Of a stretch of DNA of 64,000 bases, positions 25,391-34,443 are shown piece by piece. Below the pieces are notes generated by a model that did not search any database, had not been told where the DNA came from, and saw only the letters and a list, made by a program, of their open reading frames with translations. Numbering within the stretch: the first letter of the stretch is position 1; each line of letters starts with the position of its first letter. Origin of the DNA: JBAZJN01 sp041651295 (GTDB lineage Bacteria > Patescibacteriota > UBA1384 > XYA2-FULL-43-10 > CAINNR01); contig JBAZJN010000001.1 of the NCBI GenBank assembly GCA_041651295.1, positions 62,001 through 126,000 on the forward strand, read 5' to 3'. The translations under genes and the position numbers were made by a program.

Positions 25391-25942
25391 ATGGAATTTG
25401 TAAATGATCCAAGAAAAGCAAAAATTGCGTTTGTGGTGGTTTTGTTGCTGGCAATCGTTTTCTTTTTGGCTAGTGGAGCTTTGGGTTATCTCTACTGGCA
25501 CAAACTCGATGATCGCAATAATTTAGCTGCTTCAAAACAACAAGTTGAAGAAAGCTTGAGTGCAACACTGAAGACCGCTGAGAATAATTTGACCGCCGCC
25601 AATAAAGAGATCGCCGATTTGCAGGCGTCAACTGATTCATCTGGCCAAAGCATAAGTTCCCTGCAAAAACAAATTGCTGACTACAAAGCTGGTCTAGCAA
25701 AAATTACCGCTTATAAGGAGTTTTTGAAATATTACAATTCGGTTATCGAAACACATAATGGGTATACTGGCTGGACCGATGCTGAGTTTCAGGTTGGGAA
25801 GACTAAAGCCGAGGCAACCGGTGACGCCAGTTTCGTTTCAACGGTTAATTGGGCCTGGTATGAAACCAGCGTTGATGTTGCAACTAGAATAATTAGAGTC
25901 AACAAAGAAATCGTTTCAGGAATTGAAAGTGGAATAAAATAG
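25391..25942 (+). CDS. Membrane-anchored coiled-coil protein
   Basis: The 183-residue protein has a short cytoplasmic N-terminus, one membrane helix (about 12-35), a heptad-rich coiled coil (about 47-105, rich in Ala, Leu, Gln and Lys) and a C-terminal helical part (110-183) with several Trp residues. AGGAGGGG precedes ATG 25391, and a TAGAAT box lies about 45 bases upstream. I do not recognise a family. The following 186 bases (25943-26128) hold no convincing gene. Confidence 0.75.
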   Translation: MEFVNDPRKAKIAFVVVLLLAIVFFLASGALGYLYWHKLDDRNNLAASKQQVEESLSATLKTAENNLTAANKEIADLQASTDSSGQSISSLQKQIADYKAGLAKITAYKEFLKYYNSVIETHNGYTGWTDAEFQVGKTKAEATGDASFVSTVNWAWYETSVDVATRIIRVNKEIVSGIESGIK

Positions 25943-26128
25943 TACTATTCAAACCTCAATATCTACGGTCTCACCAACACCGGGTGGATTATCTTTTGGT
26001 CTAGCTTGGACTGGTTTAACATCTTCGATTGGCTCCATACTGTTAGGTATTGGCGGGTTTTTAGCTTACGATTGTCAAGTGATTGGATATCCACTACCGA
26101 TCCAGCTGGTGAAATTTTTTCTGACACT

Positions 26129-27238
<1,110 letters not shown>

Positions 27239-27330
27239 TGGACTCCTTTGGAGTGAATTCAAAGATACAAGAAACAATTCACAAACTTTTTTGATTTCAA
27301 ATTTGTTTGGAACTTGTATCTTGTTACTTG

Positions 27331-29058
27331 TTACTTTTCCTTCATAATAGCAGACTGAAGCTCTTTCATCAAGATTTTAAGTTTCTCTCTATTGCCATCG
27401 CTCTCAGCCTCAGCAATCTTTTTAGCGTAATCGTCTTTGATTTTTTCTTTCCTTTTGTCGGTAAAATCTCTAATTAAGGCATCAAATTCCCGCTCTAAAA
27501 TCATCTCTTCCTGAAAATCCAAATCTTTTGTTGCCGAAATATCATATAGATCGAGCTTATTTTTCAAATCAACCGGCAGGTTTTTGATATCGAGGTTCTT
27601 TCTGATTGCTAAAAAAAGTTCACTAGTTGTCTGATCTTGAAACTCCGGGTTCAAACCCTGGGGGATTCTGGCTGACAATTTCGGCTGATGCCAGAGAAGA
27701 CCTGCCAATTTCTGTTCCGAAGATAGATCTGCAATTTTTTGCTCGGAATAATCTTTCTGCTGGGCCGAGTTACTCTTTGTTTTGCCTAATTGTTCAGTAA
27801 TAGTTTGTTCGGATAGTGCCAGTTTCTTAGCTAAATATTTTATATAATACTCTTTTTCAATTTCATTGCTGGCAATTTTTATTACCGGCAAAATTTCTTT
27901 TGAAATTTTTTTCTTGGCTGAAACATCATCACCTAATTCCAAAATTAAGCCATCGATCCACCATTGCAATCCTGGCTTGGCATTTTTGACCGCGATTTCA
28001 AAGTTTTTCGGATCAGATTTAATTGCCTCATCAGGGTCTTTAAAGCCGGTCAAAGTTAAAACCTTGGCGTTGATATCATTCTGCAGCGATAACGTGATTG
28101 CTCTTTTTAGCGCAGTTTTGCCGGCAGTGTCTGAATCAAAGGCAAAAATAATATCGGGGCTATACCGTGCAAGAATTGCCAGCTGATCCATAGTCAATGC
28201 TGTGCCGGAAACCGCAACAACATTGTGAAATCCTGCTTCGTGGGCGGCTATTACGTCCATCTGCCCCTCGACCATAATTGATTTTCCTTGAGATCGGATG
28301 TCAATTCGGGCGCGGTCTAAGCCATATATTGTTTTGCCTTTTGTGTAGATCGGTGATTCTGCACTATTAACATATTTGGCTGCTTTCGGATCATCTTCTA
28401 AAATCCGACCGGTGAAAGCAACTACCTGACCTGAAATATTATAGATCGGGAACATAATCCGTCCGCGGAAACGGTCCCAATATCTTCCCTTTTCGCCCAA
28501 AACCAATAGCCCGGCTTTAAATATTTCTTTTTCATTGAAACCTTTTACTGAAATAAACTTGATTAAAAGATCCCAAGACCTAGGCGCATAACCCAAGTTC
28601 CAATTTTCAATTGTTTTTTCGTCAATTCCTCGATTTTTTAAATATTTCCTGGCATGTTCGGCTTTAGGGTGGTCGGTTAAAATTTTGTGATAAAGTTTGG
28701 AAGCTAGCTCGTTAATTTCGAAAATACGAGATTTCTCAGTTGGCGCGATGGTTTTACCGCTATAAGTCAAATTCTCTTTATGTTTTAATTCAACCCCGAC
28801 TTTTCCGGCCAGAAGTTTCAGGGAATCATAAAAATCCATCCCTTCAATTTCTTCAATGAAAGTAAAAGCATCGCCGCCCTTGCCACAGCCAAAACACTTA
28901 AAAGTCTGACGCTCGGCTGAAACCATAAAAGAAGGCGTTTTTTCATTGTGAAAAGGGCAAAGACCTTTATAGTTTACGCCGGCCTTCTTTAATGTCAGGT
29001 AACCGCCGATCAGATCGACGATATCAATCTTGTCTTTTATTTCTTCAACTTCGTTCAT
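27331..29058 (-). CDS. dnaG: DNA primase
   Basis: The 575-residue primase has the CHC2 zinc ribbon (Cys34, His37, Cys55, Cys58), the catalytic TOPRIM core (MVEGQMDVIA and FAFDSDTAGKTA) and a helical C-terminal part that normally binds the replicative helicase. It makes RNA primers for replication. There is no Shine-Dalgarno site before ATG 29058, but TATTAT ends 7 bases upstream, which again suggests a leaderless mRNA. It is followed by rpoD in the same direction. Confidence 0.95.
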   Translation of the reverse strand: MNEVEEIKDKIDIVDLIGGYLTLKKAGVNYKGLCPFHNEKTPSFMVSAERQTFKCFGCGKGGDAFTFIEEIEGMDFYDSLKLLAGKVGVELKHKENLTYSGKTIAPTEKSRIFEINELASKLYHKILTDHPKAEHARKYLKNRGIDEKTIENWNLGYAPRSWDLLIKFISVKGFNEKEIFKAGLLVLGEKGRYWDRFRGRIMFPIYNISGQVVAFTGRILEDDPKAAKYVNSAESPIYTKGKTIYGLDRARIDIRSQGKSIMVEGQMDVIAAHEAGFHNVVAVSGTALTMDQLAILARYSPDIIFAFDSDTAGKTALKRAITLSLQNDINAKVLTLTGFKDPDEAIKSDPKNFEIAVKNAKPGLQWWIDGLILELGDDVSAKKKISKEILPVIKIASNEIEKEYYIKYLAKKLALSEQTITEQLGKTKSNSAQQKDYSEQKIADLSSEQKLAGLLWHQPKLSARIPQGLNPEFQDQTTSELFLAIRKNLDIKNLPVDLKNKLDLYDISATKDLDFQEEMILEREFDALIRDFTDKRKEKIKDDYAKKIAEAESDGNREKLKILMKELQSAIMKEK

Positions 29059-29110
29059 CGTTTTGATAATACCATAATATTTACAAACAATGTCGAATAA
29101 ATTCGAGACA

Positions 29111-29139
29111 AAAAACGGCCCGCCACATCGGCGTTCCGT
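29111..29139 (-). terminator. Terminator of the small-ORF operon
   Basis: On the minus strand ACGGAACGCC pairs with GGCGGGCCGT around the loop GATGT, with one internal mismatch region, and runs into TTTTTT. Confidence 0.8.
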
Positions 29140-29171
29140 GCTCTTGGTTTTTCCAACCCCTCTCGCTTGTG

Positions 29172-29267
29172 TTACCTCTCCGGCGGTGGTGACGTGACCC
29201 CTGACAGTGCGTCAGCGACAGCCGACATCAAGTATTCGGCGGGCGGGATGCCGATCAGTCGATTCAC
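29172..29267 (-). CDS. Small orphan ORF, fourth of a four-gene cassette
   Basis: GTG 29267 overlaps the stop of the preceding ORF (GTGA) and opens 31 codons (NRLIGIPPAEYLMSAVADAL, then SGVTSPPPER). I see no family. Codon use is GC-rich as in the other three ORFs of this operon, and the terminator follows 32 bases later. Translation would depend on coupling to the ORF upstream. Confidence 0.4.
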   Translation of the reverse strand: MNRLIGIPPAEYLMSAVADALSGVTSPPPER

Positions 29268-29440
29268 GGCTGTCCGTCGAAGTAGATGATGATGTTGTAG
29301 TCGCCGCTGACACGGAAGTAGCCGATATAGCGCGACGCAGCTGACTTCGACATCCAGACAACCGCGCAATTCGGGTGTCGAGCGATGAAATCAGCTAGCT
29401 CTACCCCTGCAACCTCCGAAAAACCGCCCTTTGAACTCAT
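29264..29440 (-). CDS. Small orphan ORF, third of a four-gene cassette
   Basis: ATG 29440 lies 4 bases behind the preceding stop with GGGGTG as Shine-Dalgarno site. The 58-residue product looks like a folded alpha/beta protein (ELADFIARHPNCAVVWMS, YIGYFRVSGDYNIIIYFDGQ) without signal or membrane segment. I do not recognise it. Its stop overlaps the next start. Confidence 0.5.
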   Translation of the reverse strand: MSSKGGFSEVAGVELADFIARHPNCAVVWMSKSAASRYIGYFRVSGDYNIIIYFDGQP

Positions 29441-29444
29441 GTTG

Positions 29445-29633
29445 TCACCCCAGTTCGTGAGCCATCTGGCTCAATGCGTTGTTTAGCGCGTCACTGATGA
29501 ATTGCTTCACCTCCGGCAAGAAGGCGACAACCAATGTGACGATGGCTAGGAATATCACAAGGCAACTGATCTCGATCCGCTCCTCTCCTCTATTCCGACT
29601 CGCAGTCTGGTTATCCGTTACACCGTCACGCAT
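29445..29633 (-). CDS. Small orphan membrane protein, second of a four-gene cassette
   Basis: GGGAGG, overlapping the end of the first ORF, stands 7 bases before ATG 29633. The 62-residue product has a polar N-terminus, one membrane helix (about 23-41: CLVIFLAIVTLVVAFL) and an amphipathic C-terminus (QFISDALNNALSQMAHEL). The start further upstream at 29672 lacks a ribosome binding site. No family is recognised. Confidence 0.55.
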   Translation of the reverse strand: MRDGVTDNQTASRNRGEERIEISCLVIFLAIVTLVVAFLPEVKQFISDALNNALSQMAHELG

Positions 29634-29646
29634 ACCAGGACCTCCC

Positions 29647-29763
29647 TCAAAAGATGTCGGGTATCCGGACATTGAAGTCGGAATCGAACCATCGGACTAT
29701 GGTGCCTAACCCACAGCCGGACTTGGGCGGCTGCAGTTCGCGGCTCTGACCATTATCAGCCAT
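29647..29763 (-). CDS. Small orphan ORF, first of a four-gene cassette
   Basis: ATG 29763 is preceded by AAAGGGGATG at some distance and by a TATACT box about 45 bases upstream. The 38-residue product (MADNGQSRELQPPKSGCG..., ends RIPDIF) is polar and unrecognised. The stop TGA sits inside the Shine-Dalgarno context of the next ORF, so it may work as a leader that couples translation. Confidence 0.45.
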   Translation of the reverse strand: MADNGQSRELQPPKSGCGLGTIVRWFDSDFNVRIPDIF

Positions 29764-29868
29764 GGGAGACATCATCCCCTTTCTGCCGCAAGTATAGTAC
29801 AATATGTTGTTTTTATCAATACCCAACCGGTATTTATTGCCTTACCCGGTAAGACCTCATTGAAATAG

Positions 29869-30552
29869 TTATCTATCCGAACCGGTAGCCGGTAATACCT
29901 GAACGGCAGGTGTTGTCTGCGGTACCACCGGAGGATTTGAAACCAGCATACGCACTTGGGTCGTTGCCTGATAATCTGCATACGCTCGCGGAAACAATAA
30001 CTTTTCCCACCAAGCGATAAAAATATCGGCTCCGGTAATAGTTACCGTAGCTAAAATTACAGTTTGATCAGCGGTTCCAGCGGCGATTCTGCCAGTCATC
30101 CCTCCGCTCTGAAAACCCGTCGCGTCAGTTGTGCCATTATCAACTCCATCAAGATAAAATGACAAGGTTCCGGCATTCATATCAGGCAATCCGCTAAGTC
30201 CATAAAATAATATGGCATCGCCGTCTAAGTCATCTGTACTGCCAGAATCAAAAGCGCTGAGCGCATCCATGCCCGCCGGATTGGTGTAAACACCGGAATA
30301 TGCAATATTTATCGCAGGGGTATCACCGGTATCCCAGGTTTTTAGGCGGAAATAAACTGTGTCTCCCGGCGAAACAGTCAGGGTTTGATTGCCAGAATCA
30401 GTTTCTGCCAGATAATTGACCCAAGTTGAGTTGTCTTTTGAAACTTCAAGCCGAGTCAACAATGTAGCACCGCCGCTAATAAAACCAGCCGACGCAATAC
30501 TCGGAAACACAGAGAAAACTACTGCCAATAATGCAATAACAACTTTTTTCAT
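29869..30552 (-). CDS. Secreted protein ending in LPATGSDR, likely sortase substrate
   Basis: The 227-residue protein has a signal peptide (about 1-22, SIASA) and a beta-sandwich region (about 30-190) with the pattern TLTVSPGDTVYFRLKTWDTG, seen in secreted cohesin-like or DUF11-like domains. It then ends in VLPATGSDR and a stop. As in the protein at 16707, an LPxTG motif stands at the extreme C-terminus without the usual hydrophobic helix and basic tail. A TATAAT box lies about 30 bases upstream, and GGGGG precedes ATG 30552. Confidence 0.75.
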   Translation of the reverse strand: MKKVVIALLAVVFSVFPSIASAGFISGGATLLTRLEVSKDNSTWVNYLAETDSGNQTLTVSPGDTVYFRLKTWDTGDTPAINIAYSGVYTNPAGMDALSAFDSGSTDDLDGDAILFYGLSGLPDMNAGTLSFYLDGVDNGTTDATGFQSGGMTGRIAAGTADQTVILATVTITGADIFIAWWEKLLFPRAYADYQATTQVRMLVSNPPVVPQTTPAVQVLPATGSDR

Positions 30553-30802
30553 TGTACCCCCAAATTAATGATTCTTACGAGTATTATATCATAATAACTA
30601 GAATCTTTTCTTGTCCCGTTTCACTACTTTAGCTAGGCTTTTTTCTGCTGCTTTATCAAGATCAATTTTGTTCGAATTGGCAAAACAAATGAGCGTATAG
30701 AGAATATCACCGATTTCCAGTTCCAAATCTTGTTCGGCTTCACTGGATTTCTTTTTCTTCGGCCCCCAAATGTGATTAACCAGACGGGCAAACTCACCCG
30801 TC

Positions 30803-31060
30803 TCATTTCCCTGTTAAATACGACTTGAGCCGCTTGTACAAAAAAAGTTTACCATGATAAGTTTTAAGATATTTTTCACGTTTAAGAGCATCACTTCGAT
30901 TTAAACACGCTTCAGAATAGATTAACTTGAGAGGTCGGCGATCCTTAGTTGAGTCAACTCGCCCTTTAGTATGTAGATCAAGTCGTGATTTCAAATTATT
31001 TGTATAACCTGTATAAAATTGACTATCTAGCTTTGATTGTAGAACATAAATATAGAACAT
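30803..31060 (-). CDS. GIY-YIG endonuclease-like protein inside MazG
   Basis: The 85-residue product is a free-standing GIY-YIG domain: FYIYVLQS, YTGYTNNLKSRLDLH, RPLKLIYSEACLNRSDALKREKYLK. The GIY and YIG motifs read IYV and YTG. The Arg and Glu positions of the nuclease fold are present. Such small UvrC-like GIY-YIG proteins are abundant in CPR genomes. It is inserted into a MazG-like gene with 11-base inverted repeats at its edges. No strong Shine-Dalgarno site precedes ATG 31060. Confidence 0.88.
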   Translation of the reverse strand: MFYIYVLQSKLDSQFYTGYTNNLKSRLDLHTKGRVDSTKDRRPLKLIYSEACLNRSDALKREKYLKTYHGKLFLYKRLKSYLTGK

Positions 31061-31083
31061 CTTTTTGAAATCATTTAACAGGG
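30809..31083 (-). mobile_element. 275-bp GIY-YIG insertion with 11-bp terminal inverted repeats
   Basis: CCCTGTTAAAT (30809-30819) and ATTTAACAGGG (31073-31083) are perfect inverted repeats bounding the GIY-YIG ORF, whose last codons use the left repeat. The flanking sequences are the two parts of one MazG-like gene in different frames. I infer a minimal mobile cassette. No transposase is present. Confidence 0.65.
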
Positions 31084-31174
31084 TGAACCATTAGCCGGAC
31101 CATCATTTCATGCGGAGTCCAATACTCCCATTTTTGTGCCTTCATCCATTTGTCGAGTTCTTTTTGCTGCTTGT

Positions 31175-31780
31175 TCATAGTTCTCCTAGAAAATTTACTA
31201 ATCTCTTATAATTTTTGTAAATGTGTCCTTGACCACCTTTTTGTTCGAATAATTCGATAGTTTTTGCAGAATCATCAATTAATAAACTGCTCTCAATATT
31301 CGAGGCCAATTTCTCTAAAACAATGTCGAATAACATACCGTCTTCATCATCTTTGTTAAGTTTGTAATCTGCCGAATTTACAATTAAGTCAAACTTTTCA
31401 TTCAATTTATAATTTGGAACAGTGATCTCTGAAAAAACATCCATGTTGCCAGTCACAATCGCAACTTTGCTGCCAGATTCTCGAAATGATTCTGCCAAAT
31501 TGAGTAATCTTCGATCTAATTTCATCAATCGAACACTCTCTTTATATAATTCAGTAAGTGTTTTGATACCGATATTATTATTCTTAGCAATAAGCTGGTT
31601 TATATCCTTAGACGTAACTTCACCATGCATCCATTTATTAACTAATTCGTGATCGGCAAAGATGTTTTTCTGTATCCAATCATAAACCTTCAGGTAATCC
31701 TGCAATAAAGTTTTTTCATAAAATCTGTCGTGGCAAAGCACACCATCAAAATCAAAAAGAATAGTATCTATTTTTTCCAT
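31175..31780 (-). CDS. HAD-superfamily hydrolase
   Basis: The 201-residue product has motif I LFDFDGVL (Asp10, Asp12), a helical cap (about 20-90), motif II VAIVTGN (about 105) and a C-terminal LLIDDSAKTIELFE acidic motif. This is the subfamily of small phosphatases that act on phosphorylated metabolites or nucleotides. It overlaps the ASCH gene by 13 bases and the MazG-like start by 4. The operon reads as metabolite and nucleotide house-cleaning. Confidence 0.88.
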   Translation of the reverse strand: MEKIDTILFDFDGVLCHDRFYEKTLLQDYLKVYDWIQKNIFADHELVNKWMHGEVTSKDINQLIAKNNNIGIKTLTELYKESVRLMKLDRRLLNLAESFRESGSKVAIVTGNMDVFSEITVPNYKLNEKFDLIVNSADYKLNKDDEDGMLFDIVLEKLASNIESSLLIDDSAKTIELFEQKGGQGHIYKNYKRLVNFLGEL

Positions 31781-32130
31781 TTAATATATTCAACTTTATT
31801 ATCTGGATCCATTAAATCAAATTTAATAATTTTAACTTGTGTGTTTTCATCTACCTGGTCGCCATAATATCCGCGATAAGTTTTTAGCATTTCTTCTGGA
31901 GACGAATACGTTTCGTGAGTTTCAAAATCGTTGGGCTCAATTTCAGCAAAAGTTTTTTCTTTGATCTCAACAATCTTTGCCCCAGCAAATTGCTCACCCG
32001 ACTCGGCGTTGGTAAATTCCAATTGATCGCCAACTAATAAATTCTTATCGTCAAAAAGTCGCCAAGTTGAGGTTTTCTCACCAGACAAAATTTTATCAAC
32101 CAAGTTCGCCGCAAATTTTAGTTTTTTCAT
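31768..32130 (-). CDS. ASCH domain protein
   Basis: A 120-residue single ASCH domain: KFAANLVDKILSGEKTSTWR near the N-terminus, a LLVGDQLEF beta strand, and a C-terminal VKIIKFDL strand. ASCH domains are PUA-like folds that bind or process RNA or modified nucleosides. The start overlaps the NUDIX stop (ATGA) and its end overlaps the HAD gene, so it is translated as part of the operon. Confidence 0.85.
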   Translation of the reverse strand: MKKLKFAANLVDKILSGEKTSTWRLFDDKNLLVGDQLEFTNAESGEQFAGAKIVEIKEKTFAEIEPNDFETHETYSSPEEMLKTYRGYYGDQVDENTQVKIIKFDLMDPDNKVEYIKWKK

Positions 32131-32624
32131 ATTTTCAATAAATAAAATTCCAACTCCGGATGTAATTTATCGCCATCTTTAATCATTTTTTTCAATCGCG
32201 AGATCGAAAAATACTCGACTTTGTCCACATCTTCATTTTCTACTTCAATCGGATCTTTGTAAATCAATTTATAAAATCGGACAAATTTGTCAGTTTCTGC
32301 CGTCGAACTAAAATAGGGAAATTTTCCGATTTCGATTAGCCGGCCTTTGATACCTAGTTCTTCGGCTAGTTCCCGCCGTGCCGCTTGCAAATAATTCTCT
32401 CCAGCGAGAACATGACCGCCGGCCGCCGTGCTCCAGACGCCAGGGAGAAAATCAACTTTTTTCGATCGCAATTGCAATGCCATTTCGCCATTTTCGTTAA
32501 AAACCAAAACATGGACTATGCGATGACGAAGTTTTTCATCATAGATCTCACGTCGAGTCACCGATTCCAAAACCCGATCTTTCTCGTCAACAACATCAAT
32601 TAGTTCGTCTTTATTACTCATCAT
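32127..32624 (-). CDS. NUDIX hydrolase, IPP-isomerase-like type
   Basis: The 165-residue protein has the intact Nudix box GGHVLAGEN...RRELAEELG and an N-terminal DELIDVVDEKDRVLESVTRR motif, which is typical of the isopentenyl-diphosphate isomerase-like NUDIX branch. Many of this branch are sanitising pyrophosphatases. It heads the operon NUDIX-ASCH-HAD-MazG. Its promoter region is shared back to back with the cassette gene at 32688. Two adjacent ATGs could start it. Confidence 0.88.
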   Translation of the reverse strand: MMSNKDELIDVVDEKDRVLESVTRREIYDEKLRHRIVHVLVFNENGEMALQLRSKKVDFLPGVWSTAAGGHVLAGENYLQAARRELAEELGIKGRLIEIGKFPYFSSTAETDKFVRFYKLIYKDPIEVENEDVDKVEYFSISRLKKMIKDGDKLHPELEFYLLKI

Positions 32625-32687
32625 TTACAAAAGTATCATATTTTGCTAGAATTTGCCCCAGACTGAACTGAAAGCGAGGTGTTCGGC

Positions 32688-33251
32688 ATGCCGAACATTC
32701 GCCTAGCCGGGGCTGATGAAGCAAAAACCAAGGAAGTAGTTAAGATGCTACATCATCTGCCGGATGTAGTCATCGACAGGGTAGTTGTAACGCGTTATCT
32801 GCACCACCCGTGCATTAACAGGCCAATGGCTCAGATTGCCTGTAGCGACGAGGTGCCTCAGCGGCACCTCAAGCTGATCAGGCAGGCTGTGATGGTGGCT
32901 GGCGTCGAGATGCCACACAAGTGGCGTTATACGCCGCCGATGCCACTCTATCCTGCAACCGTTGCCTTCTGCTACGGACTTAGGGAAGAGCTGTGGAGTC
33001 TCTGCTTAACCGAGATCAGCGCTCTGCACTTTGAGCCAGTTCATGTCCCATCAGTCGTCTACGACATGAACCTGAAATTCAGTCCATACGCCGAGGTCCG
33101 CGGCTTCTGGAGTCCTGAAGTGGCCAACGACATCTGCGTCGCCAGTGCCGCAGCCAAGCTCAAGAACTACATGGACGTCGAGATGTTCAGTGTCCGCGAT
33201 GGTGAGATCAAGCTCAGTTTCTGGCTGAAGGGAGCGACAAGCTCACCATGA
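32688..33251 (+). CDS. Orphan cassette gene, 187-residue protein
   Basis: GCGAGGTG lies 7-8 bases before ATG 32688, which I prefer over GTG 32679 inside the Shine-Dalgarno site. The product is a soluble alpha/beta protein with several His and Cys residues (LHHLPDVVIDRVVV, YLHHPCINRPMAQIACSD, FCYGLREELWSLCL). I recognise no family. A TAGAAT -10 box is about 45 bases upstream and a perfect terminator follows. In 33001-33060 I counted 31 G/C of 60, against 20 of 60 in a block of the P-type ATPase gene (22201-22260). Confidence 0.65.
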   Translation: MPNIRLAGADEAKTKEVVKMLHHLPDVVIDRVVVTRYLHHPCINRPMAQIACSDEVPQRHLKLIRQAVMVAGVEMPHKWRYTPPMPLYPATVAFCYGLREELWSLCLTEISALHFEPVHVPSVVYDMNLKFSPYAEVRGFWSPEVANDICVASAAAKLKNYMDVEMFSVRDGEIKLSFWLKGATSSP

Positions 33252-33266
33252 TACGACGAGACCACA

Positions 33267-33296
33267 AACGCCCCAGCGTACCGGGGCGTTATTTTT
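33267..33296 (+). terminator. Terminator of the 32688 cassette
   Basis: AACGCCCC (33267-33274) pairs with GGGGCGTT (33283-33290) and is followed by ATTTTTAT. Confidence 0.9.
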
Positions 33297-33300
33297 ATAT

Positions 33301-33365
33301 GTCATTCCCGCGAAAGTGGGAATCTACTAAACTATTCGTGGATCCCCGATCAGGTCGGGGATGAC
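33301..33365. repeat. GTCATTCCCGCG...GGGGATGAC dispersed repeat, copy 1
   Basis: Two small hairpins (CCCGCGAAAGTGGG; CCCCGATCAGGTCGGGG) are joined by AATCTACTAAACTATTCGTGGAT. The copies at 37561-37623 and 53781-53839 share this plan. The right hairpin supplies the last codons and stop of the gene ending at 33350. Confidence 0.8.
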
Positions 33366-34396
33366 TTCGTCATTTCTTTTTTCGGCTCTGATTTATTTTC
33401 AACAGTTTTATCTGCTTCGGCTTCTTTTTTCTTCCGGTTTCTTCTGCGAATCAATACTATAATCAGAATAATAACTCCGATCCAAAATAGCAACGAAAGT
33501 AATGGCCAAAGAATAATCATTATCGGGCTAGAAAAAACATTGGCCAAAAAACCTGCGATGCCACCGGAATCTTTATTTGCACCATAATCGGCAAGAATTG
33601 CGGCAATATCCGGTGTAAATGAGGATTTTGGCGTTGTCGTGGCCGTTCCCGTCGATTTGCTCGAACTGCCGCTGGTTCCCGATCCGCTGGATGAACTGCC
33701 ACTTGAACCAGTCGTACCTGACCCACTACTAGATCCGCTACTGGCCACCGGATCGGTCGTTATGGCACCAGCAGAACCGGCCGGATTTGTCGTTGAGCCA
33801 CTATCTGGTGTGCCGGGATCAGCTGCCGAACCGTCGCTGCTTGGATTGTTCGGATCATAATAACCATATGTCGCAAACCCATAATCGATAGAATTGAGCC
33901 GTGTCCCGTCAATCATTGCGTATCCGGGTGCATAGCATGATGTATTTGTTGTTGCCGACCAATAAACCTGGGAGCCATTTTTCGGGACTAAGATAATTGC
34001 GTATTCTAATCCCGGATCAATATCTTGCGACGATTCTTCAATGTATTGCCAGTACTCATCAATGCGGTTTTCCAAATCAACACTGTGTCTAGCAATCATC
34101 TGGTGCGGATTTGAATGCCAATTCCAAATTTGTGCTTCAATTCGAGGCGTTCCGGTTGGATTTGTGCCCTTTATACGAACTGATACGGCATTTAGCCAGT
34201 TAAAACGAGGTACAAAAACCATCCCTGGTGTTTGGCTGGCCCAAGTGCTAACACCTGAATTTTGGACTCCATTAACACAGCCCTGATCTGGGTACGACGG
34301 GTCAATGGCCGCAACTTTTTCCGTCGCAAAAAATAGAAATGAGTACGCCATTAACAACATCCCGACAATCGAGATCAATCCAATAACATTTCGCAT
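33350..34396 (-). CDS. Exported Ser/Gly-rich protein with C-terminal anchor
   Basis: The 348-residue protein has a signal segment (about 5-29), a Cys-containing globular domain (about 35-190; AVSVRIKGTN, VYWSATTNTSC, YGFATYGYYD), a long Ser/Gly/Thr linker (190-265), and a C-terminal membrane helix (about 292-318) followed by a basic, then acidic tail. The globular domain is paralogous in pattern to that of the FN3 protein at 4678. GCAGGGG precedes ATG 34396. The final residues SSPT and the TGA stop are encoded by a dispersed repeat, so the original end was probably different. Confidence 0.82.
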   Translation of the reverse strand: MRNVIGLISIVGMLLMAYSFLFFATEKVAAIDPSYPDQGCVNGVQNSGVSTWASQTPGMVFVPRFNWLNAVSVRIKGTNPTGTPRIEAQIWNWHSNPHQMIARHSVDLENRIDEYWQYIEESSQDIDPGLEYAIILVPKNGSQVYWSATTNTSCYAPGYAMIDGTRLNSIDYGFATYGYYDPNNPSSDGSAADPGTPDSGSTTNPAGSAGAITTDPVASSGSSSGSGTTGSSGSSSSGSGTSGSSSKSTGTATTTPKSSFTPDIAAILADYGANKDSGGIAGFLANVFSSPIMIILWPLLSLLFWIGVIILIIVLIRRRNRKKKEAEADKTVENKSEPKKEMTKSSPT

Positions 34397-34443
34397 TTCC
34401 CCTGCCTTTTTAAATTTAATTTTTAATAAATTTTAGTAAAAAA

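Larger units (their letters stand above)
30598..31178 (-). pseudogene. MazG-like pyrophosphatase gene split by a GIY-YIG insertion
   Basis: The 5' part (31178-31071) encodes MNKQQKELDKW...YWTPHEMMVRLM and then stops. The 3' part (about 30808-30598) continues in another frame with ETGEFARLVNHIWGPKKKK, LELEIGDILYTLICFANS and the family end. Together these make the all-alpha MazG-like NTP pyrophosphatase fold, whose metal-binding EExGE site lies exactly at the break. The gene starts by ATGA overlap with the HAD gene. It is presumably dead, unless the insert is removed from the RNA. Confidence 0.8.

Noticed and set aside
25943..26128. Short minus-strand ORF (MEPIEDVKPVQARPKDNPPG...) between the coiled-coil gene and rpoD
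   Set aside because: Only 29 codons, no Shine-Dalgarno site and no terminator of its own. The evidence is too weak.
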